A DNA stretch of 64,000 nucleotides from Balanoglossus misakiensis (Eukaryota; Hemichordata), in NCBI GenBank assembly GCA_040954595.2, contig CM082591.2, positions 9,548,001-9,612,000 on the forward strand, written 5' to 3'. Positions 26,901 through 35,900 of the stretch are shown piece by piece. Within the stretch, counting starts at the first letter, position 1. Each line of letters starts with the position of its first letter. The notes below the pieces were generated by a model. The model was not told the origin of the DNA. It saw only the letters and a program-made list of their open reading frames with translations, and did no database searches. The position numbers and the translations under genes are program-made.

Positions 26901-29900
26901 GCTAGTGGTTCAAAACACTATGTACATGCAGTCATTTATGTTCATTTGTAACCTGTGTTTTATGTTACCACAGATGCATACATGTAAAGCATACACGTAC
27001 AAACTACAGATCAATTGCAGCAACTTAAAAATGACGAATATCGTAGCACTTCCTGTTTCTTGCTAACAGAGGATTAGCCCTCAGAATCTGTGTGCGTCCA
27101 CACACTAAACGGACATTGTTTTGAGATCAACGCCGTCTAATGGCAATGTTTAGGAACACGGCAACTAACAAAAATTGAGGACGTCGAGGACATGTAATTG
27201 CAACATATCTCAGTTTCTATACCTGGATATGCGTTCTAGACGACTTTGTCGTCTTCTTCATGACCGTTTTGATATCGTTTAGAAGTACTGGATGTTAATC
27301 CACAAATCGAAAACGCCTCGTCTTTTCGGCGATCGAAAGAACCTAAAGTTGGTGGCAGACAGAAGTGTTGCAGACCCGGCTAACCGCGAGTGGCTAGAAA
27401 ACCACTCGCGTCCAGTTAGATTGACTCAACAATGGAAACTGACCCAAGACAATAGGTTACCTAGATAAACATAATCAAAAGTCACCACAGGGTTGTGCTT
27501 TGCGTTCTCACTGTATATTTGCTTCGGTCTGGATCTGAACCACCCGTCATCGCTGTCGAAAATTAACACCGGCGCAGCACAGACGAAAAGCATTCTCAAA
27601 TATTTTTCCCGTCGGAGTCGTATCTGGTACTACACCGTTGAAAACGTTAATCAATGTACAACTCTCCTTCTCAACATAAGTTTTATTTCAGACTAGGCAT
27701 TCAGGGAGGGGCGTTTAATTCACTACGAACAAAATGTGTCCGTTGTTAGTGTTAGTTTTCTTTATTAAGCATTTAAAACACAATTACACTACATTAGTTG
27801 TACAAATGCAAGGGAACATTTCCTTTCTGAACGAGAGAATGACAATCCGACAAACATGCTGATAAAGCCCCCCCCCAAAAAAAAAAAAAAAAAAAACGAA
27901 AAAAATCAACGGCGGAGAGCTTTATCGATTGCCTTGATGCACTGTTTTGACCACACGTCGCGCTCGGCGGATCGCGGAAAATCGTGGGATTATATTACCA
28001 TGGCCTGTGCGTCGCATTTTAATTGGTCGAGATGAACGACGTCACTGACCACAAATACTCAGTAATGGTTTGTTTACAAGCCCGTAAATCTGAATAGTAA
28101 TATTAGCAAACAGTTCAGTGAATACAACATTTTGCGTAACACAAGTTCCGGGGCCCCTAGTGGGACATTTTCGTAAATGTTGACGGTTTTCTTGATATTG
28201 TTGGTAATATAATGGAAATAACCGACTCCGCCCTGACCATAAACGTTTGTTTATGGGCGCGGGCTCGAGGAAAGCCAAAATTCATGGGCTCGGAAGCCTC
28301 GCCCATGAATTTTTGGCTTTCCCCTCGCCCTTGCCCATAAACAAACGTTAATGGTCAGGGCGTCGTCCATTATTTCTAAAATATTTTCGGAAAGTTGCTC
28401 ATTCAACTTTCTTAAGCCTTCTGGGACTTAACGTCAATTTCTGTTTGGTACCCCCAAACACACGCCCTGTGCAAGTACGTCCGGCCCGTTCACTCGGCGA
28501 ATAAACCATAAACACAAGGTTCTTGGCAAAGTTGTCTATAGAGCAACTTACGACCTTACACCGGTCTATATATGATTCTGGTATGAGAACATCCCCGGTG
28601 ATAGGAGGGAACCATAGTGGAGGCGGAGAAGTCTCAATCATCCCCGCTGTCTGCGGAGACGTGAGAATCGGCTGTACTGCAGGCTGTAGTGTAGTTTGGA
28701 ACGGTGGTGTAATATCAGCGGCTGGGCGTGGTGGGAGTGGTGTTGGTGACAAGGTGGGCGCTGATGGAATCGGAGGGGGCATGATCATAGTGCCTGATCG
28801 AATGAATTGAACGATCGTTACACACATTATTGTCGCGGTGAACGGACGCGCGTATACGTGTTGTCGATCACAGACAACAGTGTGGTCGATACTCTGACTG
28901 ATTTGTCGTAGTTTCTCTGTTTGGGAAATGGATGAAGTCACATTATTGTGCTTCGTAAGACGCAAATTACAATACTAGTATGTATCTAATATTTGAGTCA
29001 TAGATTGTTCTTGTTTTCATGAGCCTGACACTCAGAACTATGACCCTAGGATCCTAGTGACCGGCGCATCAAATTGTATTTTTAAAACAAACCACAGACA
29101 AAAATGTACTGACTTCAGAAGTTTTTGTTCATTGAGTTCACACATATTTTATTGTACTGACGAACAAAAAGGTGATAACAACCTGAAGAACGTGGCTGGC
29201 CGAGCATAAACATGTAACACCCGTGGACGCTGGGAGATACAGTACAGAGAAAGCGGGTAGATTTTTACTCTGAAACAAAGATAAGCTTTAATAGATGCAG
29301 TGTATCACTATTTCCTAAATTTACATCACGACCGCGCAACGTAACTGCGGTCCATCGCATGTAAGTGTGCGGGCATCTACACCAAAAACAGCGACACGGT
29401 GCCGTTACAATTATTCCAGCTAAATATAAACACAAGATTTTGAATCTGCAATAGATTGGAGATCATGTTGAGGAAAAAAACTTGATCGCACAAATTAGTG
29501 AAAAATACATTTATGGGGTAGCCGGTACGATCCTACTGACCAAAGGCTACCTCCCGGGGCCCACCCCATTCACACCTGTGATTTACTAATGTGCAGGCTA
29601 GTCGTCAGTAGGCTTTCTTTTTCCTGTTATGCAGATTATTCTTCATTGTTGATTTCATATGAGTATCAATGGGTATGACTGCTCGCAGTATACTCTCTGG
29701 CTTGATTGTTCCGACTTTTTCGTCCATAATTCTGACTACGTCCGCGACCCTTGTGGAGTGACCGTGATTCAACCAAGCGAAAATAGCTACCCATCACTCT
29801 AATTATTGCAGCTATGCTAGTTATAAACACAATCGCAATTTTGATCGTGACATAGGCCATATATACTTTTAAATTTAAAAGGAAAAAGGAAACTTTTACT

Positions 29901-32900
29901 TTTGATGCATTAATTTACGAGCAGTGATTTAAGTGTGAAAAAATAAAAGTACGTTCGAAGCCCTCGCTGTTTCTTCTGACAGCGGTATAGCCTCAGCGGG
30001 TTTTCCCGCTCTGCACTCGGATAGAAAGCAGAAATTAATGTAAGGAAAATCCACGATGTCTGACAGGTGACAGGTAGTAACTCGGATAGAAAGCAGAAAT
30101 GTAAGGAAAATCCACAATGTCTGACAGGTGGTCAGTTTTTACAATGAGTAACTCTCATGACGAATCCTTTTCGAAAGAGACCACTTCAAATTGGGAGAAA
30201 CAATTAGGTGTTAACGATAATGGCGTTGCTTTGTTGTTTTTTCTGTGCTGAAAGGCATTTTTGTATTGGGGTAAAGAAAATTGTGTACAAATTATTACAC
30301 GTCACATTTGTCGACTCCTGTATTTCAAAACGAGCAAAGTTCGGTCGTATTTAATGTACAAAGGATCTTTTCCTTTTTGTTGTGTTGCTCGATAGATCAT
30401 TATTCAGAAGGTCTATTTGAACATGCACGTCTCTATGGCTTCTCAGTGTACATGTATATATAGACTGTGCCGTGTCGTGGGTTCCTGGTCATTTGTTCGT
30501 ATGGCAACGAGTTTCAATAAGTTATATTTGCATATCGAGAGAGTGTGTTCTGCATTAAAGTTTCCGCCCCAAGCACTAGATTACTGAATAAATTCAGAGC
30601 TGATTCTCGACTTTAGTAGTTCCGACATCGATGCATTTTCCCGTTTTGCTGTTTATTTGTACTTGAGGACATTTTTATTCTACTCTGATGTGACTTGCTG
30701 TATAGTTTGTAACATTTATGTAAACTCAAAATTTTCCCTATTATTTTTCACATTTTCTAAAATAAAAAAAATGTTACTTCACAATAGTGTCATACATGTA
30801 TGTGTGCACCTGTATCTAACTCACTGACGGTGAGTTTAAGATTTACTTAAACTGGCAGTGAATATGGCTGGAGTCCATGCAATTGTTTGACAGAATGAAC
30901 ACAAGCTAGACATTTCATAGTTCTTCAGGAGTGCTTTTTTGATGCGGATTGTATGTTGTATGTTGCATGGAGGTAGGACGGAATGGAACTACACCTGCTA
31001 CTGTTGTTTTTGAGGCAAGTCAGTGATTCCACTTGTTTACCGAGTAAACACGACTGTTTATTGGCAAGGCTACTCGCATGTGGCTGACAACAAAAGGAAA
31101 TCAATAAAATAAAAGTTTGATACACACGAAGAATGCAATCAGAACACAATATACATTCTACTGTTTTGAGAATATCCATCTAATTTACCAGGCGATGAAA
31201 CAGGTAGAGAGTCCCTGCGTCCATGGAGGTACTAGAGAGATCTCTCTAGTACCTCCATGCTGCGTCAGAGAATAGCTACGCACGATTGTACAATCATGTA
31301 AACAAACATGGCGTCGATCGACATCACATCACGTAGAGAGATCGAGTCACAGTCCGATCGAGGTGGTACCTCAGGCAAATGCGAACGATCTTACATGTTT
31401 GCTAACTTTGATGATTAGGTTGCAATGATCAATCTAGGCCCGATCAAGAAGACTGAGCTAGAATTTGTCGTGGTAAACCATGACACATTGATTACATCTC
31501 GGACACATGCAGACACACACGAAACGTCTATTATTAAATTTATTCCGGTGACATGCTAGCCCAATTCTTAACTCCAGAGTTCTCAAACATGCCTTCTTCT
31601 CATTCTAAGACTGGCAGACTTCTCATGTGTTCATTCGGGCCCGCCAAACACAGCAAGCGCAGCGGGCTCATGGGCTAGCTGGGCCCGGTGGGCCCGAATG
31701 CGGGCCCACCAAACACATTTAATTAGCAAGCCCTGCGGGCCCATGGGCCTGCTGGGCCCGGAGGGACCGAGCCCCCTGGCGCGCGCAGCAAGCCACTGAA
31801 CGCGCCCGGCAAGCGCGCCATGTGCAGGACATTCAGTCTGTAGTGTATACTTCAATTACTTTAAGAAATTTATAATTGAGGTGTGAGGAGCCTCATTCCC
31901 TTTATTGCATACAGACTTACAGTGTACATAGGATCAGGACGGCGAATGTTTTCGGCGTTGGGGGGGGGGGGGTCATCATATTTTTGGGTCTGTCAAAAGG
32001 GGGGTCATCATTTTTTGCTCCTGGGTGAAGGGGGGGGGGGGGGTCAGCCTGATTTTGAAAACCGATGACACAAACTTGCCGCCCCCCCCCCCCGGCCGTA
32101 AAAACTGAACGGTCCCTAATAGTACCAACAGGCAATTAAAGGTATACGGTCACCTATAGTTACCATGGCAAATTGAGATCTAGCCAATCACAGATTTTCA
32201 GTGGGTGGCACACGCGAAAAAAGAGCGCCGCCATATTTTCTCATCTCAGCCATATATGGGCATATGTAAGTGTATACCTTTAACCACCTCATGTCATTTA
32301 CAGAATTGGAACACCCTAAAGAATGCCATGCAGACAATGTCACGTGTTGTTCCATGACCAATCAAACAACAAACTCATGTCCAAATCAATTAAATTCCAA
32401 AGAATGCTCCAAATATATTTGCAGAATTGCCACGCAAGTCGAGCATACTTAAGCACTCTGCATAACTGAAACATAAAATCCAAGCTTTTTACAATACAAC
32501 AATAAACATTCTGATCGAATTAATGACCAAATAAAACGAAAAACACAACTCGACCCACAAAAAGTATACGAAGCGCTTTTAATCGTTCATTAATGTTTGA
32601 TCTCGAGGAGACGTGTTAAAAAATCCGCTATGAAAAGCAGGGGAGAACAATAACCTATTTTTACCAGGTAAACAGACACCAGGTAAAAATCCACCCATGC
32701 TTCCAGACCGCTCTAGGATAGTGATCCATCCAATGAAACTGTATCTCTTTAACTTTAATTTGCAAACTCGTGGAATTGATCATTTTATAAATCGCTCCCT
32801 TTTGACGTTTTCTCTGTGGTTTGTTAATACGAATTTTGTCTGTGCCAAATCTGTCCTCTGATACTGTCACTTGTATTAGAGTTCGAATTACACAGAAGTA

Positions 32901-35900
32901 CAGTACAACGTTTTGAAGAAGGCAGACATTTTTCGTGGGAACGGTGATATACTTAGGCCACACTCGAGCTAAAAACAAAGGTCAAAAGTCTATATTTTAT
33001 CAAAAATGTCTTGGACGCACTAACATCTACAGGATGTGGAAGGGGCGAGTCAAAACCGCGATCTACAACTGTGCCCCCCCCCCCGGCTGTCTTGCTTCTA
33101 TTTGGAGTGTCAATATGTGATTTAGCGTTGTTTGCGGCAGAGACTAAGCTTTGTTCTTGTTTCACTCAATTTGCTGCATTGTGCTGTGCTCTGGTATTTC
33201 TCCAGGGTCTACGGTTACACTATAGGCTGATTAGTCGTATCTTTACTACACAGACAAAAAACGTCGAAGCTTTATGTCTGTGCTTTTTATGAACAAGCAT
33301 CGTCCGATTCGAACACGACTCATCGTCAGTAACTATGTTTATTTCGCCCTTGGAGACCTCCCCTGGCCTCGTTAGGATGACTGTTACCAGGACTACCTTA
33401 AACCAATCTTTTCGAACCGGACGGTACACACGACATGTCTTTGTTAATTGTCCTGGTACCAGAGTGTACGTGTGAGCTCCCTAAACCACTCATTGGCGGC
33501 CGGTCCCTGTCCGAATAAACACGTTTGACAGACAAAAAATGATGAACAAGTGGCTTATTTCAATACTTCGTTAACTAGACGGCTGAACTCTGAATGTTGA
33601 TTCAGCAAAAAATGTGTTTACGGCAAGGTTTCGATCAATACGACACATTTACCATTGAAAACGCCCAAAGTAAGAAAAGAAGCGATTGAGCGGAAGTGAT
33701 CGATGGGGGCGTTTGACCATCAATCAAAACCACGCCCAGGTGTATGTGAACGGCCGAAGCAGTGTAACGTTTCACATTCCGTGCAACGTCCGACACTGTG
33801 TGAAAGCGGTTGCTGTCGGGTGGCTTGACCTAATTTTCGTACATTGATATGCATTTGACACCTCACTACCTGTTTTCTCAATATTGCTAAAACTTTGCGT
33901 TGAAATATCACTGAAATGTTGATGATCCACGCACAAGTCGTCTACCCCGGCATGAAAAGCTTCTTATACAAGAAAACTAATTGCATATGACCACCAAGGT
34001 CATACCGCAAGGTGTGTCTAAATGTCAAGGAAGGACACTTGGGTCAAGAACGACCATGACGGAGGAAAAACCGACAAGTCATTGTGTATTAACCTGTTTA
34101 CTTGCCAATAGTCAAACGTCAAAATTTACTCTCAACTTGGTTGCAGATCGAGTCTCCCGAATTTCCAACTTTTATGATTGGGTAAATACCGATATGCGAC
34201 TGGTATGCGACGCGTTGACGACGCGAAGATTTTGTTGAAATCAAATGGTTTGTCAAATGTCATCTCACAGTGGAGATACCGTGGTCATCTGACATGAAAG
34301 GGTTCGATTGGGTCTGACCGCCGTCGTTCATCCATGCTTAGAAAGCGGCCATCATGGTACAAAGTAAAACCAAGGTCAAACCTTACTGAACACATGTATT
34401 GCATGGAGAAACTTTTCTCCCTGTCTGTGTACTGAACACGTACCGTGATTGCCATAGTTACAAACGTTACCACGTGAGAGAGAGTGCATTTTACATCTGT
34501 CTTTTCAATTTTGTTGCTTTCTTACTATTCGGAATGATGGAGTCGAAACGAAAACTTTTTGCTTCAGGTGGACCTAGGGGAAATACCTTATTTGTGACTT
34601 TTTTCATGACCCTAAAAAGACGTCGGAATTAATGTGGCTGAGGTCACTCAGGACGACGGAATGGTTGAGCGATTTTCTTTTATGAGCTCCCACTAGTATT
34701 TGTTTTATTGTTTCGGCAGTGTGTCGCGTTATTCGAGCAATCTGCAGTCTGAAAACGAACGGTTTTCAAAGTTTATAACAGAAGAACAGGGGTTTAAGCA
34801 TGAAAGGTCCTGTTGTCTCCCTCGCTGTGTTTGTGTCACTGTGTCTTTGACGTCTGACTGACTGATTAACTGGCTGACTGACTTAGTGACTGTCTGTCAA
34901 CGTCTGTCTGTCTGACTGTCTGCCCCCTCTCTCTGAGAGAGAGAGTGAGCGAGCGAGCGAGCGACCGATGAGTGTCTCTACTGATGACTGTCGCTCTGTG
35001 TGTCTGCTTGTGTCTGTCCGCCACTCTGCCTGTTTCACTCTGTCTCTCCTAATTTCTTTAAAATTAGGGATATGCTATTAATGCGATATGAAAGTCAGAC
35101 ACGACGGAAACCTTTTATTCTCAAAACTGTCTGTTGTTTGCTGTTAAATATTGCAAAAGGTTAAGGGCCCTTTTCGCACGAGACACATGGCTTTGCAGCC
35201 GTAGCTCCCAATGTCATAACGATTACCCGAACTACCCTAATTTTAGCCCGCCGACCCAAAACAGTTTAGATCTTCGTAAACCGGAAGTAAAAATAACGAT
35301 GTCAAATATACAACAATTCATGAAAATTGCGAGAATCACGCAAGAACTATGATGTCATTCTTCTACACTACGACGGCCAAAGATATAAAAAAACTGAAAA
35401 ATAAAAAAATGTCCCTTTCTACCTACACTATTTTTGAAAACCATGTAATCGGAATAGCACATAATAGTTTTTTGGCCTGAGACATATCCAATTTCCCAAC
35501 TGAACATGACACATGATCAAGCATTTTCGACTTATCAGATGCAATCGCTGAACACCTCACACTGAGCGAGGTTTTGTCTGTCTTTATACGCGCCCTTTGT
35601 ATTTGTGCGTGACATGTCCAAGCCTTGTTAGGATCTCCCGTAAAATTCTACTCAAATGATGTATACTTTCATACTTACGACTGACAGGTATTTTCAGCGT
35701 TGCCAGCTGATTGTTTGTCAGGTACCGCTTTATAACAAGACGCCCCTCTTAGTTGATAACCTGCAATGTAACATCATTCAATTCGTCTAGTCATGTTAGC
35801 ATTAGTAAAATGCTTCAAAAGTGTTAAAGGGACATGATACAAGACACCGTTTATGTTAGTGAATGAACGTTCAACCACACACAACTTCCATCCCGCTTGT

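Larger units (their letters stand above)
23144..35678 (-). other. 12.5-kb intron of the mosaic gene
   Basis: Bounded by donor GTAAGT at 35,678 and acceptor TTTTCAG at 23,144, with phase-2 exons on both sides that join into one continuous lectin domain. It contains an inverted repeat, GC-rich repeats, poly-G runs, a Pro-rich minus-strand ORF and several hairpins. Parts between 26.5 and 31.2 kb show no repeat or gene I can name, and could hide exons of another gene. Confidence 0.7.
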
